From assembly GCA_963789555.1 (NCBI GenBank), contig CAWBKY010000003.1, forward strand, positions 62,001 to 126,000: 64,000 nucleotides of DNA. The letters are read 5' to 3'. The stretch comes from JACXTP01 sp963789555. Its GTDB lineage: Archaea; Thermoplasmatota; Thermoplasmata; Methanomassiliicoccales; UBA472. The position numbers and the translations under genes were made by a program. This document shows, in pieces, positions 6,923 through 14,993 of the stretch. The notes beneath the pieces are model-generated. The model searched no databases. It worked only from the letters and a program-made list of their open reading frames with translations, and was not told the origin of the DNA. Within the stretch, counting starts at the first letter, position 1. The number at the start of each line of letters is the position of its first letter.

Positions 6923-7945
6923 ATGGGGTTCAATCACGGGGGCTATGTAGATGACATTCGCACGCTCAAGATACTTGTAGTGGGGTGTGGCGGGGCGGGT
7001 TGCAACAGCGTGCATCGGTTGAACCAGATCGGCGTGGACGAGATCGAGACCATGGCCGTCAACACCGACGCCATAAGCCTCAAGGGCACGAACAGCACCC
7101 ATAGGCTGCTGATAGGGGCGGAGTCCACCCGAGGCCTGGGCGCGGGCGGCCGACCGGACCTGGGGGAGTCATGCGCCATCAATGCCACCAGCCTTTTCGA
7201 TTCGATGTTCCACGATGTGGACCTCACCTTCGTCATCGCTGGAATGGGCGGGGGCACGGGCACCGGTGCCGCCCCCGTCGTGGCCGAGACGGCCCACAAA
7301 TGCGGGTCCGTGGTCGTTTCCATCGCCACCATGCCCTTCCGCGCCGAGGGGGGAAGGAAGCACGGCACCGCCATGAAGGGCCTGCGCCGTTTGCGCGAGA
7401 ACTCCGACACCCTCCTCATCCTGGACAACAACCGTCTGCTGAACATCGTGGGCAACATCCCTTTCAATCAGGCCTTGGGGGTCATGGACCGCCTGATCGC
7501 CGAACTGATCCGCGGCCTGGTCGACGCGCTGACCAAACCATCGCTCATCAACCTGGACTTCGCGGACCTGCGCAGCGTCATCCTCAACGGGGGCGTCAGT
7601 ACCATCATCTACGGGGAGAACGCCGACCCCGAGGGCGTGGTCCGGGACGCCATCAGCAACCCTTTGCTGGAGGTGGACATCACCGGGGGCACCGGGGCGC
7701 TGATCCATCTATCCGGGGGGACCAACCTATCGCTGCGACGGGCCCACCGTGTCTTCGAAGGCATCACCCAGCATCTCGATCCCGATGCCAACATCAAGTT
7801 CGGCGTCAGGGTGAGCGAGGACTGCGAGGAGACGATCAGGCTCCTGGCGGTGATCACAGGCATCGGTGAGCTGACCGAACCGCCCTTGGACGGCCTGGAG
7901 CCGACGAACAACATAGGCGAGATGTTGGTGAAGTACGGACGCTAA
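6923..7945 (+). CDS. ftsZ2: Cell division GTPase FtsZ (third paralogue, FtsZ2-like)
   Basis: A 340-residue FtsZ with VVGCGGAGCNSVHRL at the nucleotide site, the tubulin signature GMGGGTGTGAAP and the T7 loop INLDFADLRSVI. It differs clearly from the two tandem ftsZ genes at 1.4-4.4 kb (GAGCNS instead of GGGSNT, a short N-terminus, and C-terminus EMLVKYGR), so it is a separate family member. I call it FtsZ2-like from its RHH neighbour and overall form. Two-FtsZ archaea use FtsZ1 as scaffold and FtsZ2 for constriction. The gene is convergent with the trmJ-like gene and overlaps its stop. Confidence 0.93.
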   Translation: MGFNHGGYVDDIRTLKILVVGCGGAGCNSVHRLNQIGVDEIETMAVNTDAISLKGTNSTHRLLIGAESTRGLGAGGRPDLGESCAINATSLFDSMFHDVDLTFVIAGMGGGTGTGAAPVVAETAHKCGSVVVSIATMPFRAEGGRKHGTAMKGLRRLRENSDTLLILDNNRLLNIVGNIPFNQALGVMDRLIAELIRGLVDALTKPSLINLDFADLRSVILNGGVSTIIYGENADPEGVVRDAISNPLLEVDITGGTGALIHLSGGTNLSLRRAHRVFEGITQHLDPDANIKFGVRVSEDCEETIRLLAVITGIGELTEPPLDGLEPTNNIGEMLVKYGR

Positions 7946-8678
7946 CCCTCTTCATTGCCTTTCTTGCGTTCTAGACGTCTGATACGCTCCGCCGCCCCGC
8001 CCAGCACGCCCATGATGGTGTAGAACTCGTACTTCGTGGGTATGGCGCGCCCCATCATCCGCCTGAACATGACGTTGGTCTTCTCCCTTCGGAATGATCG
8101 GGTACTCTATCGCTTCCAGCAGCTCGGAGAAATTGCGGAACAGCAGCTCCTTCTCGTGCTCCGTCGCCGGGTTGGGCTTGGACGGCGCTCCCTGAGCGGC
8201 GAATATCTCGTAGAGCAGGACGGTCACGGCGTGGGAGAGATTGAGAACTGGGTACTCATCATGCGCGGGGATGTGCACCAACAGGTCGCAACGCAGCAAT
8301 TGTTCCTGGGTGAGGCCGAGGTCCTCCCGACCGAAGACCAGGGCGATCTTGCCCTCATGCCCCACCGTCCTCTCGGCCAGCTCCCTCGGTGTCAAAGGGA
8401 TGCGGATGTAATGCCCCTCACCTTGGGTGACGATCCCCGAAGTGCCGACGACCAGGAAGCAGTCGGAGATGGCGCTCTCGAAATCAGAGGTTATCGTCCG
8501 CATCATTCAGGATGTAATTGGCGTGCTTGGCCCGCTTGAACGCCTCGTCGGTGAGCGGACACGGGTCCACCATGACCAGCTCCTTGAAGCCGAAATTGCC
8601 CATGGCGCGCGCCACCGCCCCGACGTTCCCGTCGTGCTGGGGCCGCACCAGTACCACCTTGTAGGAGACCATCGCCAC
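7942..8678 (-). CDS. trmJ: SpoU-family tRNA methyltransferase, TrmJ-like (two frameshifts)
   Basis: The first fragment (to about 8495) has VVLVRPQHDGNVGAVARAM and FGFKELVMVDP, the SPOUT N-terminal pattern. The second carries the SPOUT knot motifs: ALVFGREDLGLTQEQL and NLSHAVTVLLYE. A second frame change near 8090 leads into REKTNVMFRRMMGRA and a basic C-terminus ending at a TAG at 7942-7944. Archaeal TrmJ makes 2'-O-methylcytidine at tRNA position 32; the exact target here is inferred from the family. The start is GTG 8678 or ATG 8672. Both frame changes look like single extra bases. The stop overlaps that of the third ftsZ. Confidence 0.82.
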
Positions 8679-8722
8679 GCCTCGCTAGTCTTATTAAACA
8701 CCAATACTTAACATTTGAGCGC

Positions 8723-9530
8723 ATGGTCTGGACGGCCGCGGTCAAGATCGCCTATGATGGCAGGGACTTCAACGGTTCGCAGCGACAGCCCGACGTCGGC
8801 ACGGTGGAGGGAGAGGTCCTCCGGGCCCTGGTCAAGATCGAGGCGATCGCTTCGGCGAAGGAGGCGCGCTTCCGGGTCGCCAGTCGCACAGATCGAGGGG
8901 TGAGCGCCCTAGGCAACGTGGTCTGTTTCGACACGGATTTCGAGGAGGGCCGATTGCTCCACGCTCTGAACGCCGTCTCGGAGAACGTCTTCTATTATGG
9001 TCTGGCACAGTGTCCCGCACGATTTCTCCCCAAGACGGGGCAAACAACGCTGGTATCGATATTACCATCCTTCCGAGGGCATCGACCCGGAACTCTTCCG
9101 GGAGTGCGCGCGCCTGTTCGAGGGTCGCCATGATTTCATCCGTTTCTGCAAACCGGAGGGTAAGGCGACGATCAAGACGGTGGACAAGGTCGAGGTCCTG
9201 CCCATCGGGGACATGATCATCATCGACCTTTATGCCCGGGAGTTCCTGCGCAACATGGTGCGGAGGATGGTGGCGGCGATGGCCGAGGTAGGTCGGGGCC
9301 GGGTAGGATTGGAGGCGGTCTCCGAGCTGTTGGAAGGCAAGGAAGGCAGCTTCGGTCTGGCCAAAGCGGAAGGTTTGGTCCTGATGGACGTACGATACGA
9401 TTTCGAGATACCTATCACGATCACAGCACCATTCCGGCGGGAGGTCAGGGAACGAAGGCAGGAGGCATTGGTGGAGCTGCTGTTCTACGATTCCCTCATC
9501 GACCCTCAAGATTCCCTGGGGAAATACTGA
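8723..9530 (+). CDS. truA: tRNA pseudouridine synthase TruA (one frameshift)
   Basis: The N-terminal fragment has IAYDGRDFNGSQRQPDVGTVEG and the catalytic-Asp motif ASRTDRGVSALGN. Near 9015 one extra base breaks the frame, and the second fragment resumes with HDFSPRRGKQRWYRYY and then YAREFLRNMVRRMVAAM, the TruA core. TruA converts uridines 38-40 of the tRNA anticodon arm to pseudouridine. The repaired protein is about 270 residues, normal for archaeal TruA. The gene is divergent from the trmJ-like gene, with 45 bases between the starts. Confidence 0.87.
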
Positions 9531-9553
9531 AAGTGCTTATGCCAGAGGCTACG

Positions 9554-9566
9554 TTCTTCGTTTTTT
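9554..9566 (+). terminator. T-rich transcript end after truA
   Basis: TTCTTCGTTTTTT lies 24 bases after the truA stop. Oligo-T tracts like this terminate archaeal transcription. The remainder of 9531-9740 is non-coding; a TTTTTTAATG element near 9711-9720 may be box A for the next gene, giving an almost leaderless transcript. Confidence 0.4.
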
Positions 9567-9740
9567 AATATATAATACTAACCTTAGCATGCTCACTTAT
9601 GCTATTAATATGCATGAAAGCCTGCCCAGTCTTTGTAAATAGTTTCTCTGGGAAGGGAGATCCACGGGGGAAAGGACGCGGGAGAGGGGGAACCCGCGTC
9701 CAACAAATCCTTTTTTAATGCGGTCAGGCTTGTTCGAGTC

Positions 9741-10268
9741 ATGCGCATCGCCCTCACCGGCACCCCTGGAACGGGTAAGACCAGCGTAGGGGATGTTCTG
9801 AGAGCTCGGGGATGGGACGCGGTCGAAGTGAGCGCGATCGCGAGAGAGGCAGGTCTGCTCAGAGAGGTCGATGAACGGCGGGGAAGCTATGAGATCGACG
9901 TCGACGAGCTGCAAGAGGCGGTCGACTCACGATATCATTCGAACGAGATCGTCCTGGTAGGTCACCTGGCGCACCTGGTCTCGAACGACCTTTGCATCGT
10001 CCTTAGATGCCGGCCCAAGTTGCTCCGGTCGCGCCTGGCGGAGCGAGGTTGGCCAAAGGCCAAGGTGGACGAGAACGTCGAAGCGGAGGTCCTGGACGCC
10101 ATTTTGGTGGAGGCGTTGGAACAGGATGGCGCGGTCTTCGAGATCGACACCTCGGACATGGGCCCATCCGAGGTTGCGGACGCCGTCCAGGACATCGTGG
10201 CAGGGAAAACCGAAAAGTACCGGCCCGGGCATATCGATTGGAGCAGCGAGGTGCTGGATTGGTACTAG
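9741..10268 (+). CDS. Adenylate kinase AK6 / Fap7-type NTPase
   Basis: A 175-residue kinase of the AK6 (hCINAP/Fap7) family. The P-loop GTPGTGKTSVGDVL is at the N-terminus, followed by VGHLAHLV and RCRPKLLRSRLAERGW (LID-like region), and the family's ENVEAEVLDAILVEA. AK6 proteins have adenylate kinase/ATPase activity and, in eukaryotes and archaea, help 18S/16S rRNA maturation with uS11. The C-terminal HIDWSSEVLDWY is also typical. The stop overlaps the beginning of the next gene, so the two are translationally coupled. Confidence 0.9.
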   Translation: MRIALTGTPGTGKTSVGDVLRARGWDAVEVSAIAREAGLLREVDERRGSYEIDVDELQEAVDSRYHSNEIVLVGHLAHLVSNDLCIVLRCRPKLLRSRLAERGWPKAKVDENVEAEVLDAILVEALEQDGAVFEIDTSDMGPSEVADAVQDIVAGKTEKYRPGHIDWSSEVLDWY

Positions 10269-10894
10269 ATGCGCAGAGGGGGAGGGCGGACAAGGTCCTC
10301 ATGCCGGCGGCCAATGCCTTGAAGGGCGTGGACCCGAATCTGATATCCGTCATCGCCCTGGTGCTCGCTCTGGTCGTGGGGATACTCACCTATTACAGTT
10401 TCGAGGACTGGGAGCTGCTATTGCCCATCATATCGATACTGGTGCTGGTCAGCGGTTTCTTGGACGCCTTGGACGGAAAGGTGGCCCGCCTGGCCGGTAA
10501 GGCTGGGAAGCGAGGCGATTTCATCGACCACGTGTTCGACCGTTATGCGGACATATTCATGATCGGAGGAGTGGTGGTCAGCTCCTGGTGCAACATCTAT
10601 CTGGGCATATTGGCCCTGCTCGGTGTGCTGATGACCTCGTACATGGGCACCCAGGCCCAAGCCTTGGGCATCGGCCGTATGTACGCCGGCCTTTTGGGTC
10701 GGGCCGACCGCATCGTGCTGATGTTCCTGGTGCCGTTGGTGCAATGGGGCTACGTCCTCATCACCGGAGACAAGTTCGTCGACCTGGGATGGGTACAGTT
10801 CTCCATGTTCGAGATCATGATGCTCTGGTTCGCGTTGGTTGGTAACTTAACCGTGGTGCAAAGAGGCATAGCCACCTGGAAGGAGCTGAAATAG
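10259..10894 (+). CDS. CDP-alcohol phosphatidyltransferase (archaetidylinositol-phosphate-synthase-like)
   Basis: A membrane enzyme of about 211 residues. The CDP-alcohol motif is complete: DALDGKVARLAGKAGKRGDF followed by DHVFDRYAD, with all four metal- and catalysis-linked Asp residues. Five to six hydrophobic helices follow. Such enzymes transfer a CDP-activated lipid (CDP-archaeol) to an alcohol such as inositol phosphate, glycerol phosphate or serine; the acceptor cannot be told from sequence. The open frame extends far upstream inside AK6 in another frame. GAGGTG at 10248-10253 points to the TTG at 10259 as start, overlapping the AK6 stop. Confidence 0.85.
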   Translation: MVLDAQRGRADKVLMPAANALKGVDPNLISVIALVLALVVGILTYYSFEDWELLLPIISILVLVSGFLDALDGKVARLAGKAGKRGDFIDHVFDRYADIFMIGGVVVSSWCNIYLGILALLGVLMTSYMGTQAQALGIGRMYAGLLGRADRIVLMFLVPLVQWGYVLITGDKFVDLGWVQFSMFEIMMLWFALVGNLTVVQRGIATWKELK

Positions 10895-10915
10895 TTCCGA
10901 CGAACGAAAAATCAC

Positions 10916-12013
10916 CTATTTAGCGGCCTTCGGTTGGGCCTTTTTCTTAACCTTGGGCTGCGTCCCTTCGACCTCTTCCACCTTCTCCTCGTTCTCCTTC
11001 CTTGGCTTCCTGGATTTGATCCTATAGTACGACAGAGGGTGCCTGATCCCGCTCTGGCACAGGTTATCTTGATCAACGCATATGCCATTGGTGCGCATGG
11101 TGGAACATTCCGGTGGGGTATAGCGCCTCCCCATGCCATCCCCGGTGATGTGCCTGACCTGGTATGTGGTCATGGAGTTGTCGAAATCGGGCGAGGTGTG
11201 GAAGGTCTTGATGATCTCATCGTTAGGCATGCCCAGGGTGCCCAGGAACGTCACGATGGCGAAGCGACCGGCGTGAGGCATGTTCTCCCCTTTGTTGGCC
11301 ATGGCGATGAGCCTCTTCATGCAAGGGGGGAAGCTGGTGATGCTGATCTCCCCGAAATCGTTGGAGTGCATCCTCTGTCGCATCTCCTCCGCTTTGACGT
11401 TGATCTCGGCCAGCTCGTTCGAGACCGCGTCAAAGACGGCATCGCTGACCGGCAGTGGCAGCTCGCCCTCTATCTTCTCCTGCAAGGCCTGCTCAAGCAC
11501 TCTGGAGAACTTGTTCTGGGTCAAAGGGACGAAGCCGCCCTTGACCTCCTGGTTCACGAGCTTCCACTCCTTGCCCCTCAGGCCTGACGTGTAGCGGAGG
11601 AAATCACAGAAATGCATGCTCAGAGATCCCTCATCGTAGGATGCTGAGACCCCCAGGTCGTGAGCCACCTCTTTGAGCACCGCCATATCCTCCGTCTCCA
11701 GCCTTTGGCTCATGGCCTTGGCCTCCGCCAGAGCATAACGACGGGTAAGGAACTCATCGGCCAGGCACGAGACGAGCATTCGGGCGACGGGATAGCTCAG
11801 AACCTCCAGCATCGCCTCCTCCTCGCCATATCCGATGGCCTTGGTGGCGATCCTAGCCTCGGCGATGGCATCCAGCACCCGCTCTTTGCCCCGCCTCCTC
11901 GCCTGAGAATAAGCTGGATGGGTCAGAAGCTCTTCCAGGGACACGCCATGGCTCCGCACGAAATCAGAGGCCTCGCGTAGGAAGGGATACCGGGCCAAAC
12001 GCATCGGTTCCAT
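10916..12013 (-). CDS. priL: DNA primase large subunit PriL
   Basis: About 365 residues with the four iron-sulphur cysteines of PriL: FPPCMKRL, then PPECSTMRTNGICV and DNLCQSGIRHPLSYY. The N-terminal helical domain (RLARYPFLREASDFV) is standard. PriL partners PriS to make RNA primers; the 4Fe-4S C-terminal domain aids initiation. The tail is Lys-rich. A box A (CCATAAATATTGG, 12034-12046) lies about 26 bases upstream of the ATG at 12013, predicting a leaderless mRNA, so I prefer this start over the TTG at 12037. Confidence 0.93.
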   Translation of the reverse strand: MEPMRLARYPFLREASDFVRSHGVSLEELLTHPAYSQARRRGKERVLDAIAEARIATKAIGYGEEEAMLEVLSYPVARMLVSCLADEFLTRRYALAEAKAMSQRLETEDMAVLKEVAHDLGVSASYDEGSLSMHFCDFLRYTSGLRGKEWKLVNQEVKGGFVPLTQNKFSRVLEQALQEKIEGELPLPVSDAVFDAVSNELAEINVKAEEMRQRMHSNDFGEISITSFPPCMKRLIAMANKGENMPHAGRFAIVTFLGTLGMPNDEIIKTFHTSPDFDNSMTTYQVRHITGDGMGRRYTPPECSTMRTNGICVDQDNLCQSGIRHPLSYYRIKSRKPRKENEEKVEEVEGTQPKVKKKAQPKAAK

Positions 12014-12033
12014 CTGACCGAGCAACCGCCTTA

Positions 12034-12046
12034 CCAATATTTATGG
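12034..12046 (-). promoter_or_regulatory. Box A of priL (leaderless promoter)
   Basis: CCATAAATATTGG on the minus strand. The usual 25-27 base spacing from box A to transcription start falls on the ATG at 12013, so the mRNA probably begins at or next to the start codon. Confidence 0.55.
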
Positions 12047-12062
12047 TGCTCTCCAGGGCACT

Positions 12063-13669
12063 TCAGTCGAGGGCGACGTAATCGAACAGCGACCGGGCCA
12101 GAGCCTCATCGTCCAGAGAGCTCACGAACTCATCGAAGCTATGAAATGGAAGGGAACGGAAGATGCGCATGGCCCGCTTCCGACCCACGCCCGGCAAAGC
12201 CTCCAGGGCAGTGATGTGACAATGATTTACATGCAATGGATATTCAACCGCGGTTATGCTGCGTTGCCCCCAGTCCACTACCTTGACATCATAGAACCTA
12301 CCGATGTCCAATGCATATGGGATGCCCACCAGCAAAGGGTAGGTGCCGAGCTGTCTCCCAAAGGTGACCTTCCCCTCCCTCATCTCCGTGAAGACCCGGA
12401 GTGAGCTTGGTGCCGACCGGGACCAGTCTGCGGAGCATCTCCGCATCGATCTCATCCCGGACCGACGCCTTGAATTTGAGGAACTCCCCGTGCCGGAGGG
12501 TACTCTCGAACTGGCGACGTATGCAGCTCACCTGACGGATGTTGATGCGCCGCAAAAGCAGACCTTCCCGCAGGACCTGGCGGAGGAAATCCAGGTTCGA
12601 TGGCAAGGTCCTTTCGCTTTCACCTTCCAGCCCGATCACGAAGTTCAGGCCAGGGAGGAGCTCTGGTAATCCGGACCCGCCTCTGGCCCTACCGATCTCA
12701 TTGACGATTCGGATGGCCTGCATCGTCTCTTCCGCGGTGGCGTTCAGGTTGTTGGCCCTCATGACCTCGGGGTCCGCCGATTCCAGACCGAAGGCCAGCA
12801 CATTACCGCTGGTGCAGTGTCGGACCATGCTCTTGAGGATCTCCCTCGACTCCAAGGGGTACTCGGCGATGATGGCCGGGTTGGCGTTGTCCAGATGGAG
12901 CACGTCCGGACCCATCCTTGAAATTCCTGATAGCAGTCTTTCGATGGCCTCAGGGTTCGGCCTGGGTCGGTCCGTTCCGTCGAGATGGGCCTTGTAAGAG
13001 ATGATGCACGTCTGCGACCCCAAGCGGAAGTTGCGCACTCCCAGCTCGTATAATCGTCCCACTTCGGAAATGATGCCCTCCGGTTCCCTGAACCGGGGTT
13101 CGCCTTTGAGCGGCTCGACGCAGAAAGAGCATCCCCCGCTGCGCCATCTCACGCAACCCGTGTAGGTCTCGATCTCGGCCACCAGAGGTTGTGGGTGGTC
13201 AGGATGGCTGATGACGCATGTCCGCTCCCTTCAGCAACCACCGGTCCCATTCCTCACCGCTGCGCCACCGTTCCTCGGAATAGTTGCCGCGTATCAGGTC
13301 ATGGAGGGTCGAGGCCGCGTCCTTCTTCGCCAGCACGTCGAAGTAGGGCTCAGCCCTCGGCTCTAATGCCGCAGGACCGCCCAGGACCTTGACGCCGGGG
13401 GATCTTTCGGCCAGGGCGATCACCTCCTTCAACGAGGCGGGCATGGCCCGAATGTACTTACCAGGTACGGCAGAGCCGGCCATGGTCAGGACGAAATCCG
13501 CCTTGGGTACCGGGCCCCCTTGCCTAAGCTCATCGATGGTGATGTATCGGACCTCGCAACCAGCGTCCAACGCCGCCCCATACGCCGCCCTGACCCCAGG
13601 ATGGATGTAGGGAGGGACCCCAAGCGACCCTGGCTCATCGATGTAGCCATCGATCACCAGAGCTTTCAT
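12063..13669 (-). CDS. Radical SAM protein with HhH motif, COG1031-like (two frameshifts)
   Basis: Three fragments form one protein of about 535 residues. The first (from 13669) begins MKALVIDGYIDEPGSLGVPP, the N-terminal domain of this archaeal family. After one extra base near 13195 the second has EIETYTGCVRW followed by GGCSFC, the radical-SAM Fe-S cysteines, and LLPGLNFVIGLEGE. After another near 12400 the third has VGIPYALDIGRFYDVKVVDWG and a helix-hairpin-helix ALEALPGVGRKRAMRI that suggests nucleic-acid binding. The family is uncharacterised; an RNA-modifying role is plausible from its MiaB-like core plus HhH. The family match is from memory of its typical start and length. Confidence 0.82.
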
Positions 13670-13782
13670 CGGACCACATCCTTGCCAGCATCGTAGACGT
13701 CTACGACCTCATGAAATTGATGCTCTAAACCGAAGGATTCGAAAAATCGGTACATGTAAGATATTGGGAACAGGTTTGCGCT

Positions 13783-14049
13783 TCAGATGAGGCCTACTTC
13801 CGTGGTCTCAACATTGGCGATGCCGTCGATGGACCGGTAGTAATCCTCTAGCTTCTCGATCAGGCCAGCGGCATCAGGCATGATGGTCGTGACCTCCAGA
13901 AGCTTCAGGCCGAAGGCCAATGGTTTGATCTCCGAACGGACCACCTTGATACCGGCGGGGACCTTCTCAGGGAGGTCCTTGGCCAGACCGGCGAAGTCGT
14001 ACTCGGTGTCCTCTGACATGAGCTGGTGCACCGCGGCTACTGATCCCAT
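13783..14049 (-). CDS. ef1b: Translation elongation factor 1-beta
   Basis: An 88-residue aEF-1beta, the nucleotide exchange factor for EF-1alpha. The sequence starts MGSVAAVHQLMSED and contains the family segment IKPLAFGLKLLEVTTIMPD, ending in VETTEVGLI. Length and pattern match archaeal EF-1beta. It follows the Zn-ribbon gene on the same strand with a gap of 9 bases, a pairing that is common in archaea. No other gene is seen in the 113 bases after it. Confidence 0.93.
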   Translation of the reverse strand: MGSVAAVHQLMSEDTEYDFAGLAKDLPEKVPAGIKVVRSEIKPLAFGLKLLEVTTIMPDAAGLIEKLEDYYRSIDGIANVETTEVGLI

Positions 14050-14058
14050 GGGAAACCC

Positions 14059-14226
14059 TCACGGTCCGCTGAAACCGCACTTGGGGCAGATGTACTTCAC
14101 GCTCTGGTCGCGGCAGTTGTAGCAGCGGCCGATCTCGTTCTGCCCACAATTGGGGCAGGGGAAGAAGGTGATGCCCTTTCCTGTCAACCTGATACCACAT
14201 GAGCTGCAAATCTTCTCGTTCTGCAT
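14059..14226 (-). CDS. Zn-ribbon RNA-binding-like protein (COG2888 type)
   Basis: A protein of about 55 residues made of two zinc ribbons: CSSCGIRLTG with FPCPNCGQNE, then CYNCRDQ with YICPKCGFSGP. These small archaeal proteins are predicted to bind RNA or ribosomes and often precede EF-1beta, as here. The reading frame is open back to 14379, but the upstream part lacks conservation-like content. GGAAG sits about 8 bases before the ATG at 14226, with an alternative ATG at 14232. Confidence 0.87.
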   Translation of the reverse strand: MQNEKICSSCGIRLTGKGITFFPCPNCGQNEIGRCYNCRDQSVKYICPKCGFSGP

Positions 14227-14410
14227 GTTCATCGCTTCCTGCGAGGTTAGCGAGATTAGGCTTCTTATATAAATAAATAGGCCGGTACGATCTTTTTCAC
14301 ATGCCATATCTAACATTATTGTATAGGATATCAGGACTTGTCGATTCAATGTCCTTGACCTAGTGTCAAATAGGCCCATCCGCTACCTTGATATTTTCGT
14401 TCCTCAGAAA

Positions 14411-14420
14411 CCTTAAATAA
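14411..14420 (+). promoter_or_regulatory. Box A upstream of tRNA-Lys
   Basis: CCTTAAATAA lies 49 bases upstream of the tRNA 5' end. The spacing predicts a short 5' leader to be removed by RNase P. Confidence 0.5.
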
Positions 14421-14490
14421 AGGTAATAGTTACTCTCGCCTCCACAGCGCCGGCACTCAGCTACCAATGGGCCCGTAGCTCAGCTAGGTA

Positions 14491-14519
14491 GGATGTTTGG
14501 TGACAGGCATCCCTAGAAA
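14491..14519 (+). other. tRNA intron 1, in the D-loop of tRNA-Lys
   Basis: Exon bases TAGG (14485-14488) pair with intron CCTA (14512-14515). A bulge TAG (14489-14491) follows, then an intron helix GATG (14492-14495) with CATC (14508-14511). This gives one bulge, a 4-bp helix and an intron helix, but no good outer exon helix, so it is a relaxed bulge-helix-bulge. The 3' boundary is uncertain by two bases (14517-14519). Removal to 14519 leaves the consensus D-loop AGCTAGGTA before GAGC. Confidence 0.8.
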
Positions 14520-14557
14520 GAGCATCTGGCTTTTAACCAGGTGGCCCGGGGTTCGAA

Positions 14558-14587
14558 ACATCCATGGCATCCCCATGGACGCGAAAT
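14558..14587 (+). other. tRNA intron 2, in the T-loop of tRNA-Lys (position 59/60)
   Basis: This is a full bulge-helix-bulge. The outer helix is the T-stem GGGG/CCCC. The central 4-bp helix pairs TTCG (14552-14555) with CGAA (14582-14585). The bulges are AAA (14556-14558) and ATT (14586-14588). The intron helix is TCCATGG (14561-14567) with CCATGGA (14573-14579). Cutting after the second base of each bulge gives a 30-base intron and the standard T-loop TTCGAAT. Confidence 0.88.
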
Positions 14588-14663
14588 TCCCCGCGGGCCC
14601 GCCTTGGTAGTAGGTGAAAAGGAATATGGGAGTTGAACAAGAGAACATAATCCGCCACCGAAG

Positions 14664-14676
14664 TGTATATATAATG
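14664..14676 (+). promoter_or_regulatory. Box A of the rpo operon
   Basis: GTGTATATATAAT at about 14664-14676 is a strong TATA element, placing transcription start near 14697, about 20 bases before rpoH. It is the only clear promoter before rpoH-rpoB-rpoA1-rpoA2-rpl30e-nusA. Confidence 0.6.
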
Positions 14677-14717
14677 ATACTTAATAGACGAAATCTAGGT
14701 CCCGGGTCTGAATCGAG

Positions 14718-14993
14718 GTGATTTTTATCGTCGAAGCGCCACAGTTCAATGTATTAGAGCACAATCTCGTGCCTGAGCACCGTTTGTTAACGAAGGAGGA
14801 GGCCCAGAAGGTCCTGACTAAGCTCAGGGTCACTAAGGACCAGCTGCCCAAGATCAGGAGGAGCGACTCTTGCGTCCGTCTGCTCGAGGACATTAGGGGC
14901 CAGCCCATCGATGAGGGCAGCGTCATCGAGATCAAGAGGAACAGCGAGACCGCCGAGGTGGCGGTCGCCTATCGTCTGGTTATCAGAGGGTGA
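14718..14993 (+). CDS. rpoH: RNA polymerase subunit H (Rpb5 C-terminal type)
   Basis: A protein of about 91 residues with the core pattern FNVLEHNLVPEHRLLTKEEA, LPKIRRSDSCVRLL and the end VAYRLVIRG, all typical of archaeal RpoH. It forms part of the lower jaw of RNA polymerase. The GTG at 14718 is part of GAGGTG, which may itself be a ribosome-binding site, so the exact start is uncertain by a few codons. The stop overlaps the rpoB GTG start (GTGA), giving coupled translation. Confidence 0.95.
   Translation: MIFIVEAPQFNVLEHNLVPEHRLLTKEEAQKVLTKLRVTKDQLPKIRRSDSCVRLLEDIRGQPIDEGSVIEIKRNSETAEVAVAYRLVIRG

Larger units (their letters stand above)
14469..14601 (+). tRNA. tRNA-Lys (anticodon TTT) with two non-canonical introns
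   Basis: The acceptor is GGGCCCG (14469-14475) with CGGGCCC (14594-14600) and discriminator G14601. The D-stem is GCTC (14478-14481) with GAGC (14520-14523). The anticodon arm is TCTGG / CTTTTAA / CCAGG (14525-14541), anticodon TTT at 14532-14534. The T-stem is CGGGG (14547-14551) with CCCCG (14589-14593). Between D-stem halves an extra 27-29 bases follow AGCTAGGTA, and the T-loop TTCGAA/T is split by 30 bases. Removing both leaves an ordinary Lys tRNA with perfect stems, so this is a gene, not a fragment. There is no intron at the usual position 37/38. Confidence 0.93.

Noticed and set aside
14469..14601. Idea that the tRNA-Lys is a degenerate pseudogene
   Set aside because: All stems, loop consensus bases and the anticodon are intact when two BHB-like introns are removed.
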